DNA from: Adiantum capillus-veneris
Taxonomy: Eukaryota > Streptophyta > Polypodiopsida > Polypodiales > Pteridaceae
DNA: 64,000 nt
NCBI GenBank assembly: GCA_014529385.2
Contig: CM043963.1
Location: 74,495,412-74,559,411, forward strand
Direction of reading: 5' to 3'
How positions within the stretch are numbered: position 1 is the stretch's first letter; every line of letters begins with the position of its first letter. Below are positions 45,201-59,073 of the stretch, piece by piece. The notes under the pieces were generated by a model. The model saw only the letters and a list, made by a program, of their open reading frames with translations, ran no database searches and was not told the origin of the DNA. Both the position numbers and the translations under genes were made by a program.

Positions 45201-46050
45201 CGTGCATTCATGCTAAAACAACATTAATGGTTAAACGTGCATTCATGCTAAAACAAGTTCAAGAGCTGTGAGATTTGCCAAATAACTCCATTGACACCGT
45301 GGGAGAATCAATTATTGATAAATACAAAAAAAGACCACTACAACTAGAATCTTGCACATTGGCAAACATCACCACTGAATTCAACCATAAAAACACTATA
45401 CACGATGTAAAAAAGAAAAAGTTATTAATTTTATTAGATACAATATTAAGCACGATCCCAAAAGTTTCTACAGAGAAATGCTACTATTGCATTTACATTT
45501 TTTGTGGAAATGAAGCCAACTTTCTTGACAAGCACAACACTTGGCAAAGTGTCTATGAGCTACGCAGGCAACAAATTTTTGAAAATTACAAAAGTATACT
45601 TACCAATTGAACACAAGACACCGTATGCAATGGCATGATATTGAGAAAATAGCAACCACCCTAACAAACAGCGAGAGTTCAAGTTTTGACAATGAGAACA
45701 AGTGCCTCGTGAAAGTCACCATTACTAAAAATGTAGAATCTTTCACAGTTGAACTTAGCTTCCATGTTGGTACAGCTATGAACACTGACAATATTCAAAC
45801 CTATGAGTACTTGACTCCACCTAGTATAACCTCCGATATAGCTGCACATTACAAACAAATATGCCGACTAAACTATGAGCAATGGATTTTCTTCGACGAC
45901 CTACGAGCAAGAGGAATAAATCTTCGCCTTCATAATTGGAGGAGCTGGAATAGGAAAGACAATCCTCCTAAAAACAATCACTAAACAACTTACCAGACAG
46001 AGCTTAAGACAATTTGGACATTCTCAAGGCTCAAAAGCTTGGGCAACTGT
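42210..46050 (+). pseudogene. Helitron Rep/helicase relic with OTU-like and DUF6570-like regions
   Basis: Plus-strand pieces in several frames give, in order: an OTU cysteine-protease-like start (VGDCMFDDVAYLLNYEKSS, GDC at 42263-42271; later GGLWGDVIILYWIAR near 42485-42530); a DUF6570-like block (VQLCNSCLYYCKKKSIPKFS, LPRIAVGNKTIDVAIKRKL, IRPQHVIDALINLI, 43280-43690); the Helitron N-domain (QLGPPTFFVTFTSSKRSWKP, 44220-44280); the HUH Rep motif (EHAHNLLWIES, H-A-H at 44492-44500) followed by IEKYISCGKQDI and CNVQTHLHTHKC; and a PIF1 helicase start (LNYEQWIFFDDL, Walker A GGAGIGKT at 45938-45961). Many stops and frameshifts kill it, and the helicase is cut off soon after Walker A. This is the layout I associate with animal-type Helitrons. 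Confidence 0.75.
45188..45257. repeat. 35-bp tandem duplication within the Helitron relic
   Basis: The unit aatggttaaacgtgcattca... starts at 45191 and again at 45226, almost unchanged. The duplication postdates loss of function. Confidence 0.9.
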
Positions 46051-46057
46051 GAGGAGA

Positions 46058-46082
46058 AAGGGGGCCCTGTAGGGGCCCCCTT
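46058..46082. other. Perfect 10-bp hairpin at the end of the helicase homology
   Basis: Arms AAGGGGGCCC and GGGCCCCCTT enclose a 5-base loop. It lies just where PIF1 similarity stops, so it may mark the edge of another insertion or of the Helitron. No CTRR end follows. Confidence 0.7.
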
Positions 46083-47450
46083 ATTATGTACCCAAAGGGC
46101 CTTCTGAGCTATGTGTTGGGTCCGTTGGGCTGAGCAAATATCTCAACGAGGCCTGGCGGGCTAACCCTCTAAATCAGAGGGCAAATCCAACTGGTCGCCC
46201 AGTTCCCTTCATATCACATGTCATTTTTTTGTGAATGTGAAGAGTTGTGAATTATGATTTTTTCAAATTAACAGCGTGATCCCCATGATTACGTGAATAT
46301 GAAATCCATGAGCGCAAGAATAAAAATTGTACGTTGCTTAAATCAACAAATTTGTGCATATGTGACCAATGTGGAGGGCATAAGCTATGATATGCTTGCT
46401 ACCAATTTGGCTTCAAAATTTGAGTAGCTTTGTATAATAAAATTCCTACGATAGTGTGACCTTAGCTTATTTGCTTAGCCTTATCGAAGAGCTCTAGATC
46501 GTCAAAGACTTTGATATGGAAAGTACCATAGGGTTGTTGGAAACATTTTTTACAAGTAGCCCCTTTGCTTCCCCACACAACCCAAATTGTTGATGTGTCA
46601 TTTTTTGTGCATTTTTTCTCGAAACCAGTTTTTTATTTTTTATTTTGGCTCAAAATGACCCTTTTTTAAAATAAGAAAGGCACGAAAAAAATGCGATTTT
46701 TGTGGAGAATTTCCTTCGAGTTCAATTTTCACACTGAACATAATTTTTCCACTTGTCATGACCTCTTGACACATATGTGACATTGGTGCCTAGTAGCTAC
46801 TATTTCTGGCCATATGAAACACTTAACATATCTACATTCTTAAACCAAATTTAGGCATGTTAAAAAGTGATAAAGCATGGATTTGAGCCGCGTCTAGGGC
46901 CACAACTCCTAGGTAAGGTACGCACATGATAGAAGGAAAGGGAGCAAGGGAGGTGTGGATGAATACTCCTAGGTTTTAGCCCTATATCCCATCTCTTGGG
47001 GTCCATTCAAGGTGTGGGATATACTGTTGAAGTCGGACCTAGGATCTCAATAAATTTGCAGATATTACTTAAATGGTCTTAAAATAAATTAATTGTATAC
47101 ATGGTGGGAACTTTATCAATAAATAGATTCTATACATATGGTGGATCCTTTATCAAGAGGAAAAATGTTAGGGGAGGATAAAGGAAGATAAATTACATAA
47201 TAGTGGAAATTGATGTCACCCACTCAGTTGTGAAGACTTTTTTAGCTTGGGCCAATTTGAACCCGTGGTTGTTGATGTACTAGCAGCTAGTAATATATAT
47301 ATGTCCAACGGCAACAACAACTCCTTTATCACACCTTGCACCATGGCGCATGTGGCAGTATTGGTGATGGTGATGTCGACAATAATCAAAGGTGATGTAA
47401 TTGACGATGATCCTATACATGTATGCCAAAAACATCAACATTTTGTAGTA
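46083..47450. other. Unassigned region, no gene seen
   Basis: AT-rich sequence with no domain in six frames. It forms the left flank of the copia insertion, whose target duplication aatcg is at 47451-47455. Confidence 0.5.
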
Positions 47451-47455
47451 AATCG

Positions 47456-47647
47456 TGTTGGGGTATAAAGCCCAATGTGGTCGCCCAGGTAAGTGGGCGG
47501 GCCGTCAGGTATGTACACATATTCTTTTGTAAAAACCTAATAAGAACTCACTATGCTCTACACATTACAGTAGAGCGAGTTCACCATATCGTCGTGATCT
47601 TCTTCTCGCACTCTCTCTCGTGTCGCACTTCCGCTCGTACTCCTTCA
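47456..47647 (+). repeat. 5' LTR of Cop-A (192 bp)
   Basis: Starts TGTTGGGGTATAAAGCCC and ends ACTCCTTCA. It matches the 3' LTR over its full length. Confidence 0.95.
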
Positions 47648-47649
47648 AC

Positions 47650-47661
47650 TGGTATCAGAGC
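47650..47661 (+). other. Primer binding site of Cop-A (initiator tRNA-Met)
   Basis: TGGTATCAGAGC, an exact match to the classic site, two bases after the LTR end. Confidence 0.95.
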
Positions 47662-48744
47662 TGAGATCGAGGCTCGGGGCAGCACTGCAGGAAGCTAGAG
47701 TCACCTGCTCAGATTGGAGTGAGATTTGACAGGCGAAGACACGGCCCCAAATCTTGTGGGTAAGCCCGAAGGGCTTGGTTTTCTCAAAATTTCATTCTGA
47801 GGTCATCTCGGCCACTATTCGGCTTCGACAAAGTTTTGCGCAGGCCATTTTTGACTACGTGGTCTCGGCGGGTGCAGATCCGACTCTGCAAATTTGGGGT
47901 TTCGGCCTACGACTGCAGGTGTTGAGGATATCTGCACTTTCAGAGTGCTGATTTGTGGCTGTCTACACATCGAAGGACGGCTCATAGTTCTTGGAGGCGT
48001 GTCACATACGACACGGGCGCATCTACACACAGACTGTAGGCGACACCCACTAGTTCATCAGGTAGCTTGTGTTTGTTGCTTGGTATTCCAGATTTCATCC
48101 TGACATTGCAGGTACTTCCACATGGGATGTATTGTCAGAGATGATGTATGTCTGTTGAGGGTTTGCTGGCTGTGAGTCACGCAGCAAACAACCGCCGCAG
48201 CGGTTACAACATATAGTGGGAAATTTGTGGATGTATGACTTTGTGGGAAGTCTATGTACTGTCAGATTTACTGCAGCCTTTGTTGACGGTCGAGTGAGGT
48301 TTTATTGAGCTGAGGGATTCTCGAATGTTGAGATCCTTTCGGTGATACAGGTCTTGGAGCGATCCCTCGAGCACCCTTAGATAGGCAGCTAGGATGTATT
48401 GACTGTGAGTTAGACAGTTGGGATTGCATCTTTGCTTTACTGCCGTTGAGGCATTGTCGCAGTCTATGCTTACAGGACAGTGACAGGACAGTGAGAGACA
48501 GTACAGGTGCAAGACAGGTTTACCCGCAGCTTAAAGTGTCAGAGAGACAGTGTTTTTTGAGCTGGTTTTTGGTCTGTTTTTGAGTACACCAGAGCCATTT
48601 TACAAAGGAGACTCTGTCGAAATTTCTACAGAATCTGAAGCTTTCTTGGTTCATTTGATAGGTTGATATTGGTTCAGAGGTCAGTTTACAGGGGAAACTC
48701 TGCCGAATTTTTCCCAGGAAAGTAAACCACTGTGAAGCGTAGCT
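47662..48744 (+). other. Cop-A 5' leader
   Basis: About 1.1 kb without coding similarity, rich in gtgacag/gacagt words near 48475-48560. It is long for a copia leader. Confidence 0.7.
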
Positions 48745-49557
48745 ATGGCTGGATCACAGGACACTGCTCTTTACAATATCAAGAAGCTGGATGGAACCAA
48801 TTTCTAATTGTGGAAGAAGCAGATTTGGCATGTGTTGGTACAAAAGAAGCAGATAAAACCTATAAAGCTCAAGGGGATAAAACCAGAAGATATGGACGAA
48901 GATGAATGGAGCGAAATGGATGAATTGGCACTTTCTACCATTATGCTGACTTTGGCAGAAAGCGTTTACTTCAATGTAGCAGACGAGATGTCGGCTTATC
49001 AAGCATGGTTAAAGCTGAGTGATCTTTATGAGAAGCAGAGTGCAGCTTCACAGGTATACTGGCTTAAGAAGCTTGTTGACTTGAAGATGAAAGAAGGGAC
49101 ACCTATGTCCAATCATCTGAATGAATTCAACACAATCTACAGCTAGTTGTCAGCTCAAGGTGTCAAGTTTGATGAACCTGTTAGAGCTATGTTCCTGTTG
49201 ATCACATTGCCGGAAAGTTGGGACACTTTTCGCACAGCTTTGAGTAATTCTGCACCACCAGATGGTTTGAACATAGCAGGTGTAGAAGGAAGTTTGCTTA
49301 CTGAAGAAACCAATAGAAAGACAATGGACAAAGGCAAAGGAACAGGCTTAGTTGTCAGGGGAAGGACCAAAGAAAAGTACAAAGGTGGAAAGAGGAATCA
49401 GTCTTGTAGCAAGTCCCACAGTGCTAAAGGCAAGAGTGACATAGAATGCTACCATTGTGGCAAGAAGGGTCACATGAAAAGAGACTACAGAGAATGGAAA
49501 GCAGAAAAAGGCAAAGAGAAAGCTGAAGACCATGGTGAGAAAACAAGTCCTCAGTGA
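48745..49557 (+). pseudogene. Cop-A Gag (three in-frame stops counting the end, zinc knuckle damaged)
   Basis: The start is ATG at 48745 (MAGSQDTALYNIKKLDGTNF). In-frame stops are TAA at 48805-48807 and TAG at 49144-49146; the frame ends at TGA 49555-49557. The body is a UBN2-type copia Gag (DLYEKQSAASQVYWLKKLVD, HLNEFNTIYS, LLITLPESWDTF). The zinc knuckle reads CYHCGKKGHMKRDY, so the last Cys of CCHC is replaced by Tyr. Protease and integrase follow in another frame. The stops and the lost Cys agree that this copy is inactive. Confidence 0.92.
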
Positions 49558-52500
49558 AGATTCAAGAAATAAATGTGACAAACACTGTTGCAGAGGATGA
49601 CACTCTAGTGTCAGGAGACATCTACTTCTTGAAGAATACAATGGACTCAGCTCTTCTTACAGCATCTGATGGAAATGCACTGAGTGACTGGATTATAGAC
49701 TCAGGGGCATCACTTCATGTGTCTCCAAACAAGGAGTGGTTTACCTCTTATGTGACCACTAAAGATCATGTTCGGCTAGGAAATGGGCAGGCATGTGAGA
49801 TATTAGGTGTTGGAGATGTTCAATTGAAGTTTCAGAATGGCTCTTCTTTCACGCTGAAGAATGTGAGACATGTTCCCGCAATTACAAAGAGCTTGATCAG
49901 CACAGGTTTACTTGATGATGCTGGCTACGTCACCAATTTTGGACGGAACATGTCGAAGATATCCAAGGGTTCTATGACACTAGCACATGGAGTAAAGTCT
50001 GGAGGACTTTACATGATTTATGTATCAAATGTCTCTAAAAATGTAATCAATGTAACCGAGCAGCCGAACGTTTCTTTGTGGCATAGCCGGTTAGGACATA
50101 TGTCCAAGACGGGAATGGAAATCTTGTCTCGTTCTGGTTATTTGCCTGGCTTTTCATTTAATGATTTTGAATTCTGTGAACATTGTCTGTATGGTAAGCG
50201 AACACATCAGCCACATAAGCATAGAAGCAGTAGAAGAGATACACAGTTGGCACTTGTTCATAGTGATTTGTGTGGACCTATTCCTAACCTATCTCTAGGG
50301 GGAGCTTCTTACTTTATGACATTTATAAATGATTACTCGAGGAAAGTATGGGTTTACTTTCTCAAGCACAAGGATGAAGCGTTTAGTGTTTTCAAAACGT
50401 TTGTGACACTTGTGGAGAATCAGAGTGGCAAGAAGCTTAAATGCTTACGCACTGACAATGGTGGAGAGTATGTTTCAAAGGCCTTTCATGACTTTTGTGA
50501 GTCAAAAGGTATAAAACGTGAACTTACTGCTCCTTACAATCCTCCTCAAAATGGTGTTGCTGAGAGGATGAATAGGACCATACAAGAGAAGGTCAGAAGT
50601 ATGTTGTCTAATGCACATCTGCCAAATGGGTTTTGGGCTGAAGCTGTATCAACAGCTGTTCATCTTGTAAACAGATCTCCTAGCAAGGTTTTGCAGAAGG
50701 ATTCAGTGCCAGAGATGGTATGGTCAGGAAAAATACCCTCATACAAGCATCTCAGAGTCTTTGGCTGTGAGGCATATACTCACGTTCCAAAGGAATTTAG
50801 GAACAAACTTGAACCAAAGAGTAGAAAGTGCATCTTTTTAGGCTATGGTAATTCTGGTGAGATGGGGTACAGACTTTGGGATCCCGAATCCAGAAAGGTT
50901 GTCCACAGCAATGATGTTCACTTTAATGAATCCAAATATCATTCTAAACCAGAGAGGGTTGAGGAGATTAGAAGAGTTGTCTTCCAAGAAGATGGACCTG
51001 CACGTGAAAGACAAAATGTCAGGGCTCAAGAGGAGCAAGGACATGATAGAGTGGAACCACAGGTTGTGGCTGAGCCTGAGCCAGTTATTGTGCATAGATC
51101 TGGACGTGTCACGCGACCTCCTGATAGGTTTGTTCCATCTATGAACTATGTCATGTTGACTGATTGCAATGAGACTTCATGTTACAAGGAAGTAGTGCAA
51201 ATGAAGGACTCCGGGAATTGGCAATTGGCCATGCAGTCAGAGATGACAGCTCTGCATAAAAACAATACATGGAAGCTAGTTAAATTACCACAGGGCAAAA
51301 AGGCTCTACCTTGTAAATGGGTTTACAGGTATAAGATCACCGCTCATGATAGTCAGCCAAAGTACAAAGCAAGGCTTGTTGCAAAGGGCTTTAAGCAAGA
51401 ACAAGGCATTGACTTTGATGGTCTTCTCTCCGGTGGTCAAGATGACTACATTGAAATGCTTTGTTGCATTGGTTGCCATATTAGATTTGGTGTTTCACCA
51501 AATGGATGTCAAGACAGCGTTCTTGCATGGTGATTTAGATGTGGAAATTTACATGCAGCAGCTAGAAGGGTTTGTTGAGAAAGGCAAGGAAGATTGGGTA
51601 TGCCAGTTGTTAAAGAGTCTTTATGGATTAAAACAATCACCGAGGGCATGGTACCATAAATTCCACAAGTTTATGCTTTCTCAAGGCTACAAACGTAGTG
51701 AGTTCGATCACTGTCTATATACAAAGGAGGCTAAGGATGGCAGTTGGCTGATCCTTATTTTGTATGTGGATGACATGTTGATTGCTGGCAAGCACTTGGA
51801 AGAAATTTCAGCTTTCAAGTCAAAGATGGCAAAATCGTTTGACATGAAAGACATGGGTGAGGCAAGTCATATACTTGGTATGCGCATTGAGAGAGACAGA
51901 TCAAAGAAGTTGATTTGGTTATCTCAAACATAGTATATTGACAAGGTTTTGCAACGTTTCAATATGGAGAAGGGAAAGGCACTGAGTGTTCCATTGCCAC
52001 CATATGTGAAACTTAACAAACAAGATTGTCCTGTGTCTGAGGAAGAACAGGCTGAAATGGATAAGATTCCATATGCGTGTGCAGTGGGTAGTTTGATGTA
52101 TGCAATGATTGCTACTCGCCCAGACATTGCATTTGCAGTGGGAGTAGTAAGTTGATACATGTCAAACCCAGGCAAGAAACATTGGGAGGCAGTGAAAGGA
52201 ATATTGAGATAACTGAAAGCTACAAAGAGTATGCGTATATGCTATGTGAGTCAGGAGCTAAGTGTAAAGGGTTTTACAGACTCAGATTATGCAGGTGACT
52301 TAGACAACCGAAGGTCTACGTCAGGGTATGTCTTTACATTGGTTGGTGGAGCAATATCATGGCGTTCTAGATTACAAGATTGTGTTACTCAGTCTACTAC
52401 AGAGGCTGAATATGTTGCAGCATCAGAGGCATGCAAAGAATCAATTTGGCTTAATCGACTAGTAACAGATTTGGGAATCAAAGAAGAGATGCGTGTGTTA

Positions 52501-52722
52501 TATTGTGATAGTCAAAGTGCTATACAATTGGCTCGCAATCCAGTTTATCACTCAAAGACAAAGCATGTGGATGTGAAGTATCATTTCATCAGGGAAATGC
52601 TCGGAGATAAGCAACTTCAGCTTGTCAAAGTTCACACCACAGAAAATCCTGCTGATCTACTTACAAAAGGACTTCCCTCAGAGAGCTTTGCGCATTTTCG
52701 CAAGCAGTTAGGTGTAGGATAG
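49554..52722 (+). pseudogene. Cop-A Pol: protease, integrase, RT, RNase H (broken)
   Basis: Frame one (49554-51533) has protease (WIIDSGASLHVSP), the integrase zinc arm (WHSRLGHMSKTGM ... CEHCLYGKRTH) and core D (HSDLCGP), D (RTDNGGEY) and E (NGVAERMNRT), then the RT start (CKWVYRYKITAHD). A frameshift near 51420 moves RT to the frame at 51346-51933 (FHQMDVKTAFLHGDLD, LYGLKQSPRAWYHKF, ILYVDDMLIAG). TAG at 51931-51933, TGA at 52153-52155 and TAA at 52210-52212 interrupt the rest. RNase H (52231-52722) shows [29 protein letters not shown] and YCDSQSAI. Order protease-integrase-RT-RNase H defines Ty1/copia. Confidence 0.93.
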
Positions 52723-52811
52723 TACATCAATTCTCTACATCTCTTGTATATTAGCTTGTATAGTAGCTTCTCTCACACTTAAAGTACCACATTGGACTTT
52801 ACGTGGGAGGT

Positions 52812-53003
52812 TGTTGGGGTATAAAGCCCAATGTGGTCGCCCAGGTAAGTGGGCGGGCCGCCAGGTATGTACACATATTCTTTTGTAAAAACCTAATAAG
52901 AACTCACTATGCTCTACACATAACAGTAGAGCGAGTTCATCATATCGTCGTGCTCTTCTTCTTGCACTCTCTCTCGCGTCGCACTTCCGCTCATACTCCT
53001 TCA
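52812..53003 (+). repeat. 3' LTR of Cop-A (192 bp)
   Basis: Same length and ends as the 5' LTR, followed directly by the target duplication aatcg. Confidence 0.95.
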
Positions 53004-53008
53004 AATCG

Positions 53009-54045
53009 TGAAAAATAATAATATTTTGAAAATTGATGGCCCTAACCAATGATACATTCTTCCCCATTTTTGGTGCTAACTTCTTCTGCTGCTTGTTAGT
53101 GCTAGTAGTGTCAGTGTCCTATAAGTTTTTTTTTGCAATACGCACTCAACAGAGTGAGCTGAAATAAATTTTAAAAAAAATCTTATATCTATGGTCAGAA
53201 TGAGCCATATAGACAAAAATAATTACATCAGGATCATCACCAACCATACCAATAAAACAAAGCACTACATAGCAGATTCATCAAGAGTTTGCCACTCGAA
53301 CAACACATGGATTGCCACCCCAAATGAGACATCCCCATCTAGATGGAGTAACCCAAACCCGAAGCATTATGTTGGCTAAATAGGGAGCCACCCTCTATAG
53401 GGACAACCATAACACAAAAAGGACAACCAAACAAAGCATAGAAATATACCATACCGCCGATTATGGGGGGAGCTCGACCGCTCCATCACCATGCGAAAAA
53501 GCGCGCGGATGAACCACCACCCACGTCAACCCGATACACCAAACCCGTCAACGATCATGGGATTTTTTGGGGAGCCTCACACCATCACAAGCCCTACACC
53601 CACCACTCAGATCCATCACACATGTAGGCTCCTCGTTGCCACAAAGAGCACAACACTACCACTCATTTCCCTCTTGCCAAGCAGCACCATTGCAAGCTCC
53701 AAGATAGAATGGATGCCCACAACCCTCCCCAAAAGGAGGCATGGGGGGCATCCTCTCCTAGGTTGCCAAAAATGGAGGCCGTTGGCAAGGGAGGGATGAC
53801 AACGAAGTGGAAAATCAACATGGCAGCCCAACCCATAGTAGCCATTGGCCACCAACTTTGCACAATAGCACCTCCAGTCCAAATTTCTTACACCTTGCCC
53901 TACCACAACACCCCCTATGAACCTCCATGTTCCAAGGCCTTGCAAGCAGCAAAACGGAGGAAACCCTCGCTCCAACAAACATCCTTGAAATTTTGTCGGT
54001 ATTTTTTTAAAAAAAAGCCTAAAAAATACACCGCTAGCTTTGCTA
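53009..54045. other. Unassigned region, no gene seen
   Basis: No domain is recognised in six frames; C-rich plus strand between 53480 and 53980. Confidence 0.5.
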
Positions 54046-54374
54046 TTTATACTAATAGATAATGGGGGAGGGAATTCCGGCTCCCCCCCGGAAACGTGTC
54101 CAAAGCTCCTCATTCCGGCGCCTTCGGGCAGTGTACTCTATGTGAAACAGTGAGTGAGACTCTGAGTGAGAGAGAGAGAGACTGCCTGGTCGGATAACTG
54201 CCTCGACTTCCTCACGGAGAGAGAATGAGAGAGAGAGTCGAACTGGCGCAAGCCTCGAGGCAGCTCAAAGTCCGCACCTGCCGCATCCTCAAACTTGAAC
54301 TGGCACAGCCTGCCCAGCCTGGACTTGTGCTCTGAGGACTTGCACGCACGGTGATTAATAGCCTGGACTTCCTC

Positions 54375-54430
<56 letters not shown>

Positions 54431-55130
54431 AGAAGAAGAGAGTTTTAACGTCCTAGGAAACTATCCCAAGATATACCTTAAAGATGTAGCCGTTGAGCAG
54501 AGTTAAACTCAAGACCTATTAGTCAAGAAGAAAAGAGAGAGAGAGAGAGATTCCGGAGAAGAAGAGAGACACACACATTTGGGGAGTGCAGAGAGAAAGC
54601 GAGATATATATTTTAAAAAATAAGGTTTACTTTTTGAGTTTTAACACCATTTTTTTCTATTTTGGGGCAGAATTTCACCCTTTCCCCTTGTCCACAATCG
54701 CCATTTTTGAAATTGAAAACGGCACGATATTAAGCTAAGACACATTTTTCCCGAACACTGTATGAACGGCTTCATGCTTTAGGGTAGGTTGAAAGAGGAT
54801 ATACTCTCAAAATAATCGACTTGCACTCCGTAGTCTCAAAGTTTGGACTTGCACGCACGGTAAAGATCTAGCCGATGAGGAGAGTTGAACTCAAGACCTA
54901 TTAGTCCAGAAGAAGAGAGAGAGAGAGATTCCGGAGAAGAAGAGACACACACATTTGGGGGAGTGCAGAGAGAAAGCGAGACATCTATATCTATATCTAT
55001 CTATACTAAAAGATAATGGGGGAGGGGATTCTGGCTCCCCCCTGCCACATGGCATTATTTCCTTGCTCAGGTGAGTGTGCCCTGCAACGTGCGAAGCCGG
55101 TGACAGGCCCAGGCCTTGAGTGCGAACCAG

Positions 55131-55248
<118 letters not shown>

Positions 55249-55401
55249 TGCGAACGCAAAGAGAGAGAAACAGAGCGAGAAACAGCCAACAGACTGAGGC
55301 CGTCGGCAGTGCTCTCTGAGGCGAGTTCTGGCTTGAGGCTCTGAGCACTGCGCAGAACACACAGAGAGCGGCGAGAGATCCAGCAGCTGCTCAGGCCCTA
55401 A

Positions 55402-55536
<135 letters not shown>

Positions 55537-55650
55537 CGTCTGATGGCCGTCGGCAGTGCTCTCTGAGGCGAGTTTCGGCTTGAGGCTCTGAGCACTGCGC
55601 ACAACACAGAGAGAGCGGCGAGAGATCCGGTAGCTGCTCAGGCCCTGAGT

Positions 55651-55728
<78 letters not shown>

Positions 55729-55984
55729 CCGATGAATAGCGAGCGTCATCTGTGCTCGAAAAAAACCTAGGCTTAGTGTAATACCACCTACAAAATTTAA
55801 AATTTGAAGAAATTTAAATTTAATGTACTTTAGTGTAAAAACCTTTCAAATTTAGTCATTTTACCTCTAAACTTTCTCATATGTAGGTTTGCCAAGCTTT
55901 TGGAAAAAAGGTTTTTTTGAGCATTGTTCAGGATGCGAACGCAAAGAGGGAGAATGAGAGAGAGAGCCAGGGAGAAAAACTTGA

Positions 55985-56039
<55 letters not shown>

Positions 56040-56086
56040 TATCGTCCTCGGAGGTCAAATATGACCTGTTGGACCAAATGAACATG

Positions 56087-56892
56087 TCACGTGGTGTGAG
56101 TGGAGGTCATAAGTAACTCTCGATGCTCAAAAATGGCTGAAATGAGCGTTGCAATAGAGAGTCCACATCGTGGTTGGGAGAGGAAGGTATGTAGGGAGAG
56201 CTCATGGATGAAGTCATGGGGAAAAGAGGACCTAATGTGGTCAAAAGCTGAGCACTCAAGTAGTGTGTGGTACTCACTCTCTCGCACTTGACGAGGGCAT
56301 AAGGTGCAAAGTTGATGACACTCCTCACCAGTGCCCCAACGTCCTATCTCGCAGCGTAGAGAATGGGAGCTAAGACGAATGGAGGCAATGGTGCGGATCG
56401 CACTCAACAGGATGGGCTCAAGGATGTAGGGATGGGTTCGGTTACCTCGTTCGGAGAAGAAGAGAGATTTGTAGTTTGGGGCAACGTGTGTGGTGTAATG
56501 GCTGAAGCGAGAACCTCCGGATTTCTCCCAAGCCGTGATACATTGGCGTTGTAAGAAGGCCTCATTAACTTGGGAGTCGATCGACGCATCCTTGACCAAG
56601 TGACATGCATCCCATCTTCCAAACCATTTCTTGATGTCAAGCATCCACCCCGAACTTAGTACTTTGCTCTTGCATGTCTTTTGAACCTTTTGACTTGCTT
56701 CATATGCGATTCTAGGAAGTCGATGCAAAGGGCTACGTTGTGTCTTACGCATGTACTCCACAACCATTTGCATGCCCAAGACCTCAATGGGAAGCGATCC
56801 GGACTCAGGAAGTAAGAGCTTGTAGGGTGTTTGTGTCTTGACTTGGAGAAAGTTGGTGAGAAAACGCTTTTGGACATTCTCAAACTCTTTCC

Positions 56893-56900
<8 letters not shown>
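56087..56900 (-). pseudogene. Non-LTR retrotransposon (LINE) RT C-terminal region
   Basis: The minus-strand frame emerges from the (CT)n tract at 56900 with no stop and runs to 56087. It reads FENVQKRFLTNFLQVKTQ and LLLPESGSLPIEVLGM, the lead-in typical of LINE C-termini, then SLRCEIGRWGTGEE and the zinc-binding tail CTLCPRQVRESEYHTLLEC (CX2CX9HX4C, like zf-RVT). It ends MTSTHTT. The RT palm and endonuclease are absent; the GA tract cuts the frame. No poly-A is seen; the 3' side runs through a short tail (56032-56086) directly into another GA tract. Confidence 0.7.
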
Positions 56901-56960
<60 letters not shown>

Positions 56961-57199
56961 GGGCCGGGCCAAGCATGCGGCCTCAGGCCCAGGTAGTGTT
57001 CGAGAAAAAAGTGTCTCAGCTTAATATCGTGTCAAAATGGGGGAGGGAATTCCGGCTCCCCCCCCTGCCAGGTGTCGTCCGCCCTCCAGAGACTCCAGAC
57101 CACTGTTCGGGAAAAATCATTTTCACAAACATATAAAAATCTGTCCCAGACAAATCAGAACCGGAAATTTTACAATAGAGCCGAGGAGAAAAAACTTGA

Positions 57200-57293
<94 letters not shown>

Positions 57294-57719
57294 TAGATGT
57301 ACGGGCCGGGCCAAGCATGCGGCCTCAGGCCCGAATAGTGTTCGGGAAAAATGTGTCTCAGCTTAATATCGTGCCGTTGTCAATTCCAAAAATACATGTT
57401 CAGGGCAATCTATACTAAGGATAATGGGGGAGGGAATTTCGGCTCCTACCCCTGCCAGGTGTTGCCTTAGAGACTCTAGTCCACTGTTCAGGAAAAATCA
57501 TTTTCACAAACATACAAAAATCCGTCCTAGACAAATCAGAACCGGAAATTTTACAATACTAGCCAGTATTTTTGCAAAATCACACTATTTTCCATGTATT
57601 TTAAGCGGAATTTTCTCCTTCTTCCCCTCCCCTCAGCCGGCTACTTTGATTTTGCAATCGGCTCAAGGCTAAGCTGGGGCACACTTTTCCCGAACACTGC
57701 TCTGAGTTGATTGACATTG

Positions 57720-57811
<92 letters not shown>

Positions 57812-57864
57812 TGTTGGGGAGATAGAGAAAGAGAGAGGAAGAGGGAGAGCGAGACAAAGAGATT

Positions 57865-57935
<71 letters not shown>

Positions 57936-57939
57936 GCAG

Positions 57940-58920
<981 letters not shown>

Positions 58921-58972
58921 ATAGAGAGAGGAGGTGGGAGAGCAAGAAAGACAACTAGAGAGAGAGAGAAGG

Positions 58973-59064
<92 letters not shown>

Positions 59065-59073
59065 TAGATAGAT

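Larger units (their letters stand above)
47456..53003 (+). mobile_element. Ty1/copia retrotransposon (Cop-A), complete with LTRs, dead
   Basis: LTRs are 47456-47647 and 52812-53003, both 192 bp, TGTTGG...TTCA. The target duplication aatcg is at 47451-47455 and 53004-53008. By my count the LTRs differ at 7 positions. The PBS is at 47650-47661 and the purine tract gtgggaggt is just before the 3' LTR. Gag-pol has at least four in-frame stops and two frame changes. The flank-to-flank duplication shows a simple insertion without later rearrangement. Confidence 0.95.

Noticed and set aside
53491-54113. Opposed plus and minus frames near 53.5-54.1 kb
   Set aside because: No domain; both strands are open because of C/G-rich codon bias.
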